A stretch of DNA of 64,000 nt from Streptomyces sp. NBC_00370 (GCF_036084755.1 NZ_CP107968.1:8068001-8132000), one strand, 5' to 3'. Shown: positions 1 to 27,703, counted from the first letter of the stretch. Numbers and translations: made by a program. Notes: generated by a model from the sequence alone, not told the origin.

Positions 1-722
1 TCATCGTCGCGAACAACTGGCGTACCTGGCTGCCGCCGGAGATCTTCGACCTGCCGCCGCACGGCACGCTCAACGTGCACGACTCGCTGCTGCCCTCCTA
101 CGCCGGCTTCTCGCCGCTGATCTGGGCGCTCATCAACGGCGAGCGGGAAGTGGGTGTCACGGCGCACCGGATGGACGCCGAACTCGACGCGGGCGACATC
201 GTGTTGCAGCGGGCCGTGCCGGTCGGGCCCGCCGACACGGCGACGGACCTCTTCCACCGCACGGTCGACCTGATCGAGCCGATCGTGACCGAGGCGCTGG
301 ACCGTATCGAGTCCGGCACCGCCGAGTGGACCCAGCAGGACCGGTCGAAGGCCAGCTTCTTCCACAAGCGCTCGCTCGTGGACAGCCGCATCGACTGGAA
401 CTGGCCCGCCGAGGACCTGGAACGGCTCGTACGGGCCCAGTGCGACCCGTATCCCAACGCCTTCACCTACCACCGAGGCGAGCGGCTGCGGATCGTCTCG
501 GCCGGGCTCTCGGAGGCGAACTACGGCGGCACCCCCGGGCGGATCTTCATCCGCGAGGGCGACGGCATCGTGATCGTCGCCGGTGAGCGGGCGCGGGCGG
601 GCCGCAGCCGCGGTCTGCTCGTCAAGCGGGTACGGACCGAGGACGGCACCGAGCACGCCGCCACCGACTACTTCCGCACCATGGGCGGCTACTTGACGGC
701 GACGGGCCCCGGCGTGTCGTGA
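1..722 (+). CDS. Formyltransferase for siderophore hydroxyornithine (5' end outside window)
   Basis: This is the C-terminal part of a folate-dependent formyltransferase of the methionyl-tRNA formyltransferase fold. The open frame is already running at base 3, so the true start lies upstream. The formyltransferase active-site motif NVHDSLLPSYAG is at 72-107 (Asn and His of the catalytic set) and the conserved Asp lies in the MDAELDAGD stretch near 172-198. A C-terminal domain follows, ending at TGA 720-722. Because it sits beside an NRPS and a siderophore importer, the likely role is N5-formylation of N5-hydroxyornithine using formyl-tetrahydrofolate, as CchA does for coelichelin; that assignment is inference from context. 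It converges with the ABC ATPase gene and the two 3' ends overlap by 34 bases. An ornithine N-hydroxylase would be expected just upstream, outside the window. Confidence 0.88.
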   Translation, partial: IVANNWRTWLPPEIFDLPPHGTLNVHDSLLPSYAGFSPLIWALINGEREVGVTAHRMDAELDAGDIVLQRAVPVGPADTATDLFHRTVDLIEPIVTEALDRIESGTAEWTQQDRSKASFFHKRSLVDSRIDWNWPAEDLERLVRAQCDPYPNAFTYHRGERLRIVSAGLSEANYGGTPGRIFIREGDGIVIVAGERARAGRSRGLLVKRVRTEDGTEHAATDYFRTMGGYLTATGPGVS

Positions 723-1528
723 TGCCGGCTCATCGGGATGATCATCGGCGTTCCGCTGACCGGGTCACTGGTGACCTGGCAGCGGAGCCCGAAGACCTCC
801 TCCACGGTGGGCGCGGTGATGACGTCGGCAGGGGAGCCCTGCGCGACGATGTCCCCCGACTTCATGGCGATCACGTGGTCGGCGTACCGGCAGGCCTGGT
901 TGAGGTCGTGGAGCACCATCACGACCGTGCGCTTCTCGTGCCGGTTCAGATCGGTGATGAGGTCCAGGACGTCGATCTGGTGCGCCAGGTCCAGATAGGT
1001 GGTCGGCTCGTCGAGCAGCAGCACCGGCGTGCCCTGCGCAACCGCCATGGCGATCCAGGCGCGTTGCCGCTGGCCGCCCGACAGCTCGTCCACCGGACGG
1101 TCGGCCAGGTCGGTCATGGCGGTGGCGCGCAGCGCGTCGTGCACGGCCTGCTCGTCGCCCTTCGACCACTGCCGCCACCACGTCTGGTGCGGGGACCTGC
1201 CGCGGCCGACCAGGTCGATGACGGTCAGCCCTTCGGGCGCCACCGGGCCCTGCGGCAGGATCCCGAGCCGCTGCGCCAGCTCCCTGGTCGGTATGGACTG
1301 CAGGGCGCGGCCGTCGAGTTGGACGGATCCGGCGCGCGGCGACAGCAGCCGTGCCAGCGCCCGCAGCAGGGTGGACTTGCCGCACGCGTTGGCCCCGACG
1401 ATCGCGGTGATCCGGCCCGGCGGGATCGCCACGTCGAGTTTCTCCACGACGACGCGGTTGTCGTACGCCAGCCGCAGCCCTTCGGCCCGCAGATCGGGTC
1501 GGGCGGGGTCCACCGGGTTCGATGACAC
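689..1528 (-). CDS. Ferric-siderophore ABC importer, ATP-binding protein
   Basis: This is a 279-residue FecE/FepC-type ATPase that powers uptake of ferric siderophore across the membrane. It has Walker A GANACGKST, the signature LSGGQRQR, Walker B LLLDEPT and a switch His in VLHDLNQA. The GTG start at 1528 is chosen because a strong AGGAGG ribosome site (1539-1544) precedes it and the protein then begins just before the ABC core. An earlier start would add an unrelated extension lying inside the permease gene. It lies four bases after the permease stop, so it is the third gene of an importer operon reading 3639 to 689. The operon should be controlled by the iron box at 3651. Confidence 0.95.
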   Translation of the reverse strand: MSSNPVDPARPDLRAEGLRLAYDNRVVVEKLDVAIPPGRITAIVGANACGKSTLLRALARLLSPRAGSVQLDGRALQSIPTRELAQRLGILPQGPVAPEGLTVIDLVGRGRSPHQTWWRQWSKGDEQAVHDALRATAMTDLADRPVDELSGGQRQRAWIAMAVAQGTPVLLLDEPTTYLDLAHQIDVLDLITDLNRHEKRTVVMVLHDLNQACRYADHVIAMKSGDIVAQGSPADVITAPTVEEVFGLRCQVTSDPVSGTPMIIPMSRHHDTPGPVAVK

Positions 1529-1532
1529 GAGT

Positions 1533-2600
1533 TCAGCCTCCTGAGCCGACGCGGTTGGCACGGACGAGCAGCCAGAGCAGGACCGGGGCGCCCAGCACAC
1601 CGGTGACCACACCGACCGGCAGCTCGGTGTCGGGAATGAGCTTGCGCGCGATCAGATCCGCGCCGAGCACGGCCAGCGCGCCGGTGAGCCCGGAGGCCAG
1701 CGGCGGCGGCCACGCGGTCCGCGCCAGCCGCTGGGTGATCTGCGGCGCCGCGAGGGCCACGAAGGCGACAGGGCCCGCAGCGGCCGTACCGAAGGCGATC
1801 AGGCCGACCCCGGTGAGCAGCACGGCGAGCCGTACCGGCTGCACCGGCGTACCGAGCCCCTTCGCGACGTCGTCGCCCAGTTGCAGGGTGCGCATCCAGC
1901 GGCCGAGCAGCAGGGCCGCCGGGAGCAGTACGACGAGGGCGGCGGCCAGCGGACGTACCTGCGCCCAGTCGCGGCCGTTCAGATTGCCGACGAGCCAGCC
2001 GAGCGCCGCCTGTGCCTGGAACTGGCCGCCGCGGGCCATGAGATAGTCCGTGGCGCTGGTGCAGATCCAGGAGACGCCGATGCCGACGAGCACGATGCGG
2101 TAACCGGTCGTCCCGCGTTTCCAGGCCAGTACGTAGACGAGCAGGGCGGCGGCCAGCGCGCCGACCAGCCCCAGCGACTGGGTGCTCAGCCCGGCGTCCC
2201 AGCCGAGGACGATGCCGGCGACCACGGCGGCGCCCGCGCCCTGCGTGATGCCGATCATGTCGGGGCTGGCCAGCGGATTGAGCGTCATCGTCTGGAACAG
2301 GGCTCCGGAGACCCCGAAGGCGACACCGACGAGCAGCCCGGTCAACGCCCGTGGCAGGCGCAGCTCCTGGACGATGAGCCGGGTCCCCGGATCGCCGGAA
2401 CCCACCAGCGACCGCATGACGTCGCCGAGTCCGATGTGGATGTCACCGACGGAGATGCCGACGCAGAAGACCAGGAAGGTGGCGACGGCCAGGGCGGCGC
2501 TGACGGCGAGCAGGCGGGGCCGCAGCACACCGGAGACTGGCAGGGCCGTCAGCCGGAAGGTGATACGTCCCGGGGTGCGGGCGGGCAGGAGTCCGGTCAT
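1533..2600 (-). CDS. Ferric-siderophore ABC importer, FecCD-family permease
   Basis: This is a 355-residue polytopic permease of the FecCD (BtuC-like) family, with about nine to ten hydrophobic helices. It shows the family features GVAFGVSGALFQTMTLNPLA near residue 90-115 and the cytoplasmic loop GDDVAKGLG used to dock the ATPase. It pairs with the neighbouring permease to form the membrane channel for a ferric hydroxamate. The ATG at 2598-2600 follows the upstream permease stop (2602) with one base between them, which indicates translational coupling. It is the middle gene of the importer operon. Confidence 0.94.
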   Translation of the reverse strand: MTGLLPARTPGRITFRLTALPVSGVLRPRLLAVSAALAVATFLVFCVGISVGDIHIGLGDVMRSLVGSGDPGTRLIVQELRLPRALTGLLVGVAFGVSGALFQTMTLNPLASPDMIGITQGAGAAVVAGIVLGWDAGLSTQSLGLVGALAAALLVYVLAWKRGTTGYRIVLVGIGVSWICTSATDYLMARGGQFQAQAALGWLVGNLNGRDWAQVRPLAAALVVLLPAALLLGRWMRTLQLGDDVAKGLGTPVQPVRLAVLLTGVGLIAFGTAAAGPVAFVALAAPQITQRLARTAWPPPLASGLTGALAVLGADLIARKLIPDTELPVGVVTGVLGAPVLLWLLVRANRVGSGG

Positions 2601-2601
2601 C

Positions 2602-3639
2602 TCACAGCTCCGCGAGTCGTCGGCGGCGGACCATCACAATGAAGAACGGGCCGCCGATGAAGGCGACCAGGATGCCCGCCTGGATCTCCACAGGGCGGGC
2701 GACGATCCGTCCGACGATGTCGGCGAGGAGCAGCAGGCACGGTGCCAGCACGGCCGAGAGCGGCAGCAGCCACCGGTGGTCGGGGCCGATTCCTGCGGCC
2801 TGGGTCAGCACCCGCGCGATGTGCGGGACGACGAGTCCGACGAAGACCACGGGCCCGATGACGGCGACCGCCCCGCCGGTGAGGAAGGTGACGGCCAGTA
2901 CGCCCTGGATACGGACGAGGCCGAGGCGCAGCCCCAGCGACGCGGCCACGTCGTCGCCGAGCGCCAGGCTGTTCAGCGCGGGGGCGCTGGCCAGTGCCAG
3001 CACCGCGCCGACGGCGAGGAACGGCAGCACCTGTGTCAGCGCGTCGTTACTCTGGTTGGCCAGCGATCCGGCCTCCCAGAACCGGTAGCGGTTCAGGGCG
3101 TCGGGGTCGGTCAGGACGACGGCGCTGGTCAGCGACGACAACAGCGAGGTGACGGCGACGCCGGCGAGCGCCAGTTTGACCGGCGTCGTCCCCGATCCGC
3201 CGAGTCCGCCCAGCAGATAGACCAGCACGCTCGCGACGAGCGCGCCCGCGAAGGCGAACCAGATGTAGCCGTACAGCGCGCCGAGTCCGAACACCCCGAC
3301 GGAGAGCACAATGGCGAACGCGGCGCCCGCGCTGACCCCGAGCACCCCGGGGTCGGCGAGCGGATTGCGCGTCAGCGCCTGCATGAGGGCGCCGGACAGA
3401 CCGAGGGCGGCGCCCGCGGCGAGGCCAAGTGCCGTACGCGGCAGCCGTACTGACCAGATGACATGGTCGATCCGGCTGCTCGGCGGGTGGCCCAGCAGGG
3501 TGTCGACCACTTGGCCGAGAGGCACCCGCAGTGCGCCGAGCGCCAGCGACAGCAGGCACAGCGCCACAAGGGCGGCGCACGGCAGCACCACCAGGAGCAC
3601 AGCGCGAGGGGCTCTCGCCCGGGTCACCGAGCTCTCCAC
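2602..3639 (-). CDS. Ferric-siderophore ABC importer, FecCD-family permease (first gene of operon)
   Basis: This is a 345-residue FecCD-type permease. It has an N-terminal helix, the conserved GLSGALMQALTRNPLADPG region around residue 80-100 and the ATPase-coupling segment LGDDVAASLG. The start is a GTG at 3639 with AGGATGA a few bases upstream; the nearby ATG codons at 3644 and 3647 are out of frame. It is the first gene of the importer operon and lies 12 bases from a DmdR/IdeR-type iron box, so transcription is expected to rise when iron is scarce. Together with the second permease it forms a heterodimeric channel, as in FhuB or FepDG systems. Confidence 0.94.
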   Translation of the reverse strand: MESSVTRARAPRAVLLVVLPCAALVALCLLSLALGALRVPLGQVVDTLLGHPPSSRIDHVIWSVRLPRTALGLAAGAALGLSGALMQALTRNPLADPGVLGVSAGAAFAIVLSVGVFGLGALYGYIWFAFAGALVASVLVYLLGGLGGSGTTPVKLALAGVAVTSLLSSLTSAVVLTDPDALNRYRFWEAGSLANQSNDALTQVLPFLAVGAVLALASAPALNSLALGDDVAASLGLRLGLVRIQGVLAVTFLTGGAVAVIGPVVFVGLVVPHIARVLTQAAGIGPDHRWLLPLSAVLAPCLLLLADIVGRIVARPVEIQAGILVAFIGGPFFIVMVRRRRLAEL

Positions 3640-3650
3640 GTCATCATCCT

Positions 3651-3669
3651 TTAGGTTAGGCAGCCCTTA
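3651..3669. promoter_or_regulatory. Iron box (DmdR/IdeR operator) of the importer operon
   Basis: The 19-mer TTAGGTTAGGCAGCCCTTA closely resembles the actinobacterial iron-repressor operator consensus (TTAGGTTAGGCTCACCTAA). It lies 12 bases upstream of the first permease start on the minus strand. Iron-loaded DmdR1/IdeR should bind it and repress importer transcription. Confidence 0.85.
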
Positions 3670-3719
3670 ACTGTAGAGCAGGCCACCCGTACGGGTGCTG
3701 GTGGGTGCGGCCTGTTGAA

Positions 3720-3738
3720 TTAGGTAAACCTTACCTTA
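3720..3738. promoter_or_regulatory. Iron box (DmdR/IdeR operator) of the NRPS gene
   Basis: TTAGGTAAACCTTACCTTA is a near-perfect inverted repeat matching the iron-repressor operator. It lies 65 bases upstream of the NRPS GTG and 51 bases from the box of the divergent importer operon. The two boxes give divergent, independently repressible iron-controlled transcription. Confidence 0.87.
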
Positions 3739-3802
3739 GTATGGCTCGAATCCGGCTCCACCGAGCCGGCACCGAACTGCTTGCTGGGGAGGCGCGGCCA
3801 TC

Positions 3803-22630
<18,828 letters not shown>

Positions 22631-22704
22631 CGACCACCCGTATCCACCACAGACACCCGCCACAGACACCCGCACACACACGCACGTACAGAGGAGAAAC
22701 CGCG

Positions 22705-22914
22705 ATGAGCAACCCGTTCGAGAACCCCGACGGCGTCTACTCGGTGCTGGTCAACGACGAGGGCCAGCACAGCCTCTGGCCCGACTTCGCCGAAGTACCG
22801 GCCGGCTGGCGCGTCGCCCACGGCCCCGGCACCCGGCAGTCGTGCCTGGACCACATCGAGGCCAACTGGACGGACATGCGCCCCAACAGCCTCGTCCGGT
22901 CGATGGAGGGCTGA
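22705..22914 (+). CDS. MbtH-like protein, NRPS adenylation chaperone
   Basis: This is a 69-residue MbtH-family protein. It carries the family's conserved core: NPFENPDG at the N-terminus, the NDEGQHSLWP block, PAGWRVAHG and the C-terminal DHIEANWTDMRP with its invariant Trp residues. MbtH-like proteins bind adenylation domains and are often needed for their solubility and activity. ATG 22705 follows GAGGAG, 74 bases after the NRPS stop, so it is probably cotranscribed with the NRPS. A strong hairpin follows 26 bases after its stop. The length and motifs are typical, and no domain is missing. Confidence 0.96.
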   Translation: MSNPFENPDGVYSVLVNDEGQHSLWPDFAEVPAGWRVAHGPGTRQSCLDHIEANWTDMRPNSLVRSMEG

Positions 22915-22940
22915 GGCCCGCGCGGCCGGTAGGACACAGC

Positions 22941-22982
22941 GAAGGAGCCGGGCAGCGAGTCAACTCGCCGCCCGGCTCCTTC
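22941..22982. terminator. Terminator hairpin between MbtH gene and lipoprotein gene
   Basis: A 19-bp inverted repeat (22941-22959 and 22964-22982, one mismatch, TCAA loop) lies between two convergent genes. It has no U-tract, as is usual in Streptomyces, and can end transcription from both sides. Confidence 0.8.
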
Positions 22983-23011
22983 GTGTCAACGGTGCTGCAC
23001 GCACCGCCCGT

Positions 23012-24076
23012 TCAGGAGGCGGGCTGCGCCACCTTGGTCGCGGGCTTGCCGTCGACAGCGGCGGAGAGCTGCGGGACCAGCCGGTCGAGCACGTACGGCA
23101 GGCTCAGCACGGTCGACATCGACAGCGCGTTGCCGTAGTCGCCTGTCTCCTTGACGAAGACCTCACGGCCCTGCTTGACCACGTTCAGATCGCCGTACGA
23201 CGGGTCGTCGTGCAGCTTCGCCGGGTCCTTCGTGGTGTCGCCCACGATCCAGACGATGGCGTCCTGGTCGAGCAGGTCGGTGCGTTCCTTGCTGATGTTG
23301 GCGCCGAACTGGTCGCCGATCGCCTTGTCCAGACCGGTCGGAAGCGCGAAGCCGAGGCCGCTCAGGATCCGCGAACGCGCGTCCTGGCTGCCGTAGACGA
23401 ACATGCCCTCGTACGGCGTCGCCATCAGGGCGGTCGCGCCCTTGAACGCGGGGTTGGCCTTCTCGGCCGCCGCGAAGTCGGCGTTGACCCCGTCCACGAG
23501 CTTGGCCGCCTCCGCGCTCTTGCCGAGCGCCTTGCCGACGGTCTTGGTCACCTCCTGCCACGGAACGCCGTAGTCGTTGTACGCCTTGGGCTGGGCGACG
23601 ACCGGGGCGAACTTGGACAGCGTCGTGTACTGCTCCTTGGTGAGCCCCGAGTACAGCGCGATGATCAGGTCCGGCTTGAGCGCCGCCACCTTCTCGATCT
23701 GCGGCCCGGTGCCGGTGTCCTTCAGCACGGTGGGCACGGGTGCGCCGCCCAGCTTGTCGCCGGCCCAGGGGCCTATCGCGCCCTTGTAGGCACCGAGCCA
23801 CTCGGTGGTGCCGACCGGCACCTTGCCGAGCGCGAGCACGGCGTCCTGGTCGGTGAGCCCGACCGTCACGATGCGCTGGGGCTCCGACTTGATCGTCGTG
23901 CTGCCGTACTTGTGCGCGATCGTGACGGGATAGGCGGAGTCGGCGGGGGCGCTCGCGGCGGAGCCGGCCGGTTCGTCGTCCCCGGAGTCACCCCCGCAGC
24001 CGGCGACGGTGCCGAAGAGCAGGAGTACGGAGGCGAGCGCTGCGGCGAGCCTGGGGCCTCTGAGGGAGCGGGCCAT
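23012..24076 (-). CDS. Siderophore-binding lipoprotein (ABC importer substrate-binding protein)
   Basis: This is a 354-residue periplasmic-binding-like protein of the FhuD/FepB (TroA-type) family, anchored as a lipoprotein outside the membrane. The signal peptide MARSLRGPRL is followed by a hydrophobic stretch and the lipobox VAGC (Cys at about residue 26), then a Gly/Asp/Ser-rich linker. Family features include PQRIVTVGLTDQDAVLALG and the KPDLIIA segment. The ATG at 24076 is chosen because it gives a correct signal peptide and follows AAGGA; the longer open frame upstream is low-complexity sequence. It is the last gene of the exporter operon (95 bases behind it) and should supply ferric siderophore to the importer at 689-3639. 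Confidence 0.93.
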   Translation of the reverse strand: MARSLRGPRLAAALASVLLLFGTVAGCGGDSGDDEPAGSAASAPADSAYPVTIAHKYGSTTIKSEPQRIVTVGLTDQDAVLALGKVPVGTTEWLGAYKGAIGPWAGDKLGGAPVPTVLKDTGTGPQIEKVAALKPDLIIALYSGLTKEQYTTLSKFAPVVAQPKAYNDYGVPWQEVTKTVGKALGKSAEAAKLVDGVNADFAAAEKANPAFKGATALMATPYEGMFVYGSQDARSRILSGLGFALPTGLDKAIGDQFGANISKERTDLLDQDAIVWIVGDTTKDPAKLHDDPSYGDLNVVKQGREVFVKETGDYGNALSMSTVLSLPYVLDRLVPQLSAAVDGKPATKVAQPAS

Positions 24077-24171
24077 CGGGGGTTCCTTCGGTTCGGTGGG
24101 TGAGTGCGACGGGTGTCGGTTCGGTGTGTTGCTTCGGTCTGTGTGTCCGTGTGCGGTGTGTCCGGTGGGTG

Positions 24172-25965
24172 TCAGAGGCCGTGGCCCTTGCCCCCACGGG
24201 TGTCCGACCACGCCTCCCACAGGGCGGCGTAGCGTCCCCCGGCTGACCGGAGTTCGTCGTGCGTGCCCGACTCGACGACGCGTCCCGCGTCCATGACGAC
24301 GATGCGGTCGGCGCTCGCCGCTTGGGTGAGCCGGTGGGCGACGACGAGCGCGGTACGGCCGTCCACCGCGCGGTCGGCGGCTTTCTCCAGCACCCGGGCG
24401 CCGGCGCTGCCCGCCTCCGCCGTCGCCTCGTCCAGCACAGCGACCGGCGGGTCGGCGAGGATCAGCCGGGCGAGCGCGAGTTGTTGGGTCTGGGCGCTGC
24501 TGAGCCGGTGCCCGCCGTCACCGACCACCGTGGCCAGGGCATCGGGCAGGGCGTCCGCCCAGCCGAGCGCGTCGACCTGGGCCAGCGCGTCACGCAGCTC
24601 CGGCTCGCTCGCGCCCGGCCTGGCCAGCAGCAGATCGTCGGCGAGCGTCCCGGCGAAGACATGGACCTCCTGCGTGATCAGCGCGACCGACCGGCCGGTG
24701 GCGGCGGGGCCGAGTTCGGTCAGGTCGACGCCGCCGAGCCGTACGGTCCCGGAGGCCGGCGCGTGGATACCGGCGACGAGCTTGGCCAGCGTGGTCTTGC
24801 CCGCGCCGCTCGCCCCGACCAGGGCGACCCGCTCGCCGGGACGCAGGTCGAGGTGGACGTCCGAGAGCACCTGGTGTCCCGGCCGGTAGGCGTGGCCGAC
24901 GCCGGACACCGTCACCGACGCGTCGCGCGGCACCGGAGGGCGCTCCGGCTGCGGGGGCAGCGGCAGTCCGGCGACCCCGACCAGCCGGGCCAGGCCCGCC
25001 CCCGCCGACTGGGCGTCGTCGAGCAGCGCCAGCGCCGAGTTGACCGGGGTGAACAGACTGTGGAAGTAGAGCGCGGCGGCCGTCGCCGTGCCGATCGAGG
25101 CACTTCCGTCGCGCACCAGCAGAAACCCGGTGACCAGGACGGCCGTCAGACCGATGAACTCGGCGACATGCAGCCTGCTGTAGAAGCGCAGTACGAGCCG
25201 TACACCGCGCATGGTCAGCTCCACGGCCGACCAGGAGCGCGCCGTCACCCGCTCCGTGTGCTCCCGCTCCAGCCGGAACGCCCGGACGGTCGCGCTGCCG
25301 CCGATGGTGTCGAGCAGTTGCTGCTGCTGTGCGCCGACGGCGACGCGCTGCTCCGTGTAGATCGGTACGGCGTTACGTACGTACCAGCGCGCCGTGTACA
25401 GCTGGACGGGTACGGCGATGAGCGCGGCGAGCAGGAACCGCCAGTCGAGCAACGCGAGCGCGCCCAGCGTGAGAACGATGGCCAGCAGCGAACGGGCCAG
25501 CTCGGGCAGCGCGTTGCGCACCGCGTCGGCGATCAGTGACACATCGCCGGTGACCCGCGCCGTCAGGTCTCCGGAGCCTGCCCGCTCCACGCGTTCGAGC
25601 GGCAGTCCCAGCGCCCGCTCGACGAACCGCTCGCGCAACTGGGCCAGTACGCTCTCGCCGAGCCGGGATATCAGGGACAGCCCGAGCCCGGTGGTGAGGC
25701 CTTGGACGACGGCGACAGCCACCAGCAGGACGACCGGCAGCGTGATCATGCCGGGGGGCCGGCGGTCGGCGGCCAGATCGACGATGCGGCCGAGCAGCGG
25801 CTGGGTGAGCAGACCGACCGCGGTCGCTGCGACCATCGCCGTGAACCCGGCCAGCGCGAGTGCTCGGCGCGGCCGCAGCAGCGCGGCCACCGCTGCCCGG
25901 GTCTCGGCGCCGCTCGCGGTGGGCAGCAATTCCCGTGCCGTGTCGTTCTGCTGACCGTCCGTCAT
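24172..25965 (-). CDS. ABC exporter subunit with canonical Walker motifs and degenerate signature
   Basis: This is a 597-residue half-transporter: a six-helix membrane domain (about 30-310) fused to an ATPase domain (about 350-590). Walker A is GASGAGKTT and Walker B is VAVLDEAT with the catalytic Glu; the switch His is in VVAHRLTQA. The ABC signature is degenerate (LSSAQTQQ instead of LSGGQ). ATG 25965 overlaps the stop of the preceding subunit (ATGA), so the two are made together and probably form a heterodimer. Its place in an iron-boxed siderophore operon suggests it exports the siderophore or, as with IrtAB, moves ferric siderophore inward; the sequence alone does not decide. Confidence 0.92.
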   Translation of the reverse strand: MTDGQQNDTARELLPTASGAETRAAVAALLRPRRALALAGFTAMVAATAVGLLTQPLLGRIVDLAADRRPPGMITLPVVLLVAVAVVQGLTTGLGLSLISRLGESVLAQLRERFVERALGLPLERVERAGSGDLTARVTGDVSLIADAVRNALPELARSLLAIVLTLGALALLDWRFLLAALIAVPVQLYTARWYVRNAVPIYTEQRVAVGAQQQQLLDTIGGSATVRAFRLEREHTERVTARSWSAVELTMRGVRLVLRFYSRLHVAEFIGLTAVLVTGFLLVRDGSASIGTATAAALYFHSLFTPVNSALALLDDAQSAGAGLARLVGVAGLPLPPQPERPPVPRDASVTVSGVGHAYRPGHQVLSDVHLDLRPGERVALVGASGAGKTTLAKLVAGIHAPASGTVRLGGVDLTELGPAATGRSVALITQEVHVFAGTLADDLLLARPGASEPELRDALAQVDALGWADALPDALATVVGDGGHRLSSAQTQQLALARLILADPPVAVLDEATAEAGSAGARVLEKAADRAVDGRTALVVAHRLTQAASADRIVVMDAGRVVESGTHDELRSAGGRYAALWEAWSDTRGGKGHGL

Positions 25966-27656
25966 GAGAGCACCGCCGTACGGTAGCTGGGATGGCGCTC
26001 CACGAGCCGCGCGTGGGGCGCGGTGTCCACGACCCGGCCGTCCGCCACGAGCACCACCCGGTCCGTCACCGCCAGCAGCGCGGGGCTCGTGGTCACCAGG
26101 AGTGTGGTCCTGCCCCGGCGTATCTCCCGGATCCCGGCGGCCATCGCCGCCTCGGTGACCGGGTCGACCGCGGTCGCCGGGTCGTGCACCACCAGCACCG
26201 GCGGATCGGCGGCCAGGGCGCGCGCCAGCGCGACACGCTGACGCTGCCCGCCCGACAGTGAACGGCCCCGCGCGGTCACCACCGTGTCGCCCCCCTGCGG
26301 CAGCGTTCGTGCGACTTCGTCGGCGCCGGACGCCGCCATCGCCTGCCGGATGTCCGCGCCGGCGGGCGCCGCCGCCGACACATTGGCGGTGAGGCTGCCT
26401 TCGAACAGGTCCGCGTCATGCTCGGCGACCAGGATCGACATACGGACGTCGGCCGGGTCCAGTGTGGTCAGCGCGACGCCGTCCAGCTCGGCCGAGCCGT
26501 CGGCCGGATCACTGCGCCGGGCCAGCACGCGCAGCAGCGCCGCCGCGTCGGCCGGGTCGGTGGTAACCACGCCGACCAGTTCGCCTGCCGTGACGGTCAG
26601 GTCGAGGGCGCGCAGCGTGCCGTACGAGACGTGCCGCAGCCGTACGGCTCCGCGGACCGGCGTGGCAGGCGTGCCGGATCCCGGGAGGACGTCGGGCGCT
26701 GCGGCCAGTACCTCGGCAAGGCGGGCGGCCGACGCCCTGCCCTGCGCGAACTCCGCGTTCACCCAGGAGAATTCGGACAGCGGACCGATCAGGAACAGGG
26801 CGAGTCCCACGGCCGACACGAGCTGGCCGAGGCTCATCCCGCCCTCGGCGGTGAGACGTCCGCCGACAAGCGCCACGACCCCGATGAAGACCCCGGTCAG
26901 GGTGAGCACCATGCCGTTCTGCCAGGATTCCGCCCGGGCCGCGCGCAGGGTTGCGGACAGCGAGAGCCTGCTGGTGTGCCGGTACCGGGTGACGGCAGCC
27001 GACTCGGCGCCGATGCCCTTGAGGATCCGCAGGCCTGCCACCAGATCGGCGGCGACCCCCGACGCGTGCGCCGCGCGCTCCTGTTCGGCCTCGCTGCGGC
27101 GCTCCAGCGGCTTGCTCAGCAGATGGCCCAGCCACAGCAGCAGGGGAGTGCCCAGCAGTACGACGGCGCCGAGCGGCGCGGAGATCCGCAGCAGCACGAC
27201 CGCGCTGACCAGAAGCCCTGTCAGGGCCGAAAGGCCGGTCATCACGGCCATGTTGACGGCGCCGACCCGCTTGGCGTCCTCGGTCGCGATATTGGTGAGC
27301 GCGCCGGGGAGCCGACCGCTGTCCGCCCCGCCGCCCGGGTGCAGGACCCGGCGTACCAACTCCGTCCGCAGCTGGTGCGCCGCCACTTCGGCGGCGCGCT
27401 CACCGGCCCGCGCGCCGTACCGGAAGCTGTAGGAGAGCCCCACGTAGACGACGGCCAGCACGGCGAGCCAGCCCACCAGCGCGCCGGTGTCGCCGCGCGC
27501 CACGGCCTGGTCGATGACGAGCCCGATCAGCACCGGGACCAGCGCCTCGCCGGCCTGGTGCCCGGCGCCGAGGACCGTGCCGAGCACCACATCGCGCCGC
27601 TGACCCCTGACCGCACCGCGCAGGACGTCCCGTCCTGACGGACCCCCAACCCCCAC
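25962..27656 (-). CDS. ABC exporter subunit with degenerate Walker motifs and canonical signature
   Basis: This is a 564-residue half-transporter with a membrane domain (about 20-300) and an ATPase domain (about 330-560). The Walker A region reads GVVTTDPADAA and lacks the GxxGxGKS/T loop. Walker B ends VLVVHDPAT, so the catalytic Glu is replaced by Pro. The signature LSGGQRQR is intact. This is the mirror image of its partner, so the heterodimer should hold one complete ATP site and one dead site. The GTG start at 27656 follows GGAGGAG. It is the first gene of an operon running to 23012, with an iron box 47 bases upstream. Confidence 0.92.
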   Translation of the reverse strand: MGVGGPSGRDVLRGAVRGQRRDVVLGTVLGAGHQAGEALVPVLIGLVIDQAVARGDTGALVGWLAVLAVVYVGLSYSFRYGARAGERAAEVAAHQLRTELVRRVLHPGGGADSGRLPGALTNIATEDAKRVGAVNMAVMTGLSALTGLLVSAVVLLRISAPLGAVVLLGTPLLLWLGHLLSKPLERRSEAEQERAAHASGVAADLVAGLRILKGIGAESAAVTRYRHTSRLSLSATLRAARAESWQNGMVLTLTGVFIGVVALVGGRLTAEGGMSLGQLVSAVGLALFLIGPLSEFSWVNAEFAQGRASAARLAEVLAAAPDVLPGSGTPATPVRGAVRLRHVSYGTLRALDLTVTAGELVGVVTTDPADAAALLRVLARRSDPADGSAELDGVALTTLDPADVRMSILVAEHDADLFEGSLTANVSAAAPAGADIRQAMAASGADEVARTLPQGGDTVVTARGRSLSGGQRQRVALARALAADPPVLVVHDPATAVDPVTEAAMAAGIREIRRGRTTLLVTTSPALLAVTDRVVLVADGRVVDTAPHARLVERHPSYRTAVLS

Positions 27657-27703
27657 CGCACTCCTCCGGGCCGCCTCACCGCTCCCACGACCGGGAGCGA
27701 AAC

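Noticed and set aside
3741..3743. ATG near the iron box as NRPS start
   Set aside because: It is out of frame with the NRPS and overlaps the operator; GTG 3803 has a good ribosome site.
22640..22700. Short C/A-rich repeats (CACAGACACCCGC twice) before the MbtH gene; similar simple sequence at 24085-24170
   Set aside because: These are low-complexity stretches with no array structure; they do not resemble CRISPR or attachment sites.
24172..25965. Exporter subunit as a pseudogene because of its broken signature
   Set aside because: The frame is intact, the Walker motifs are good, and the partner subunit supplies the missing signature.
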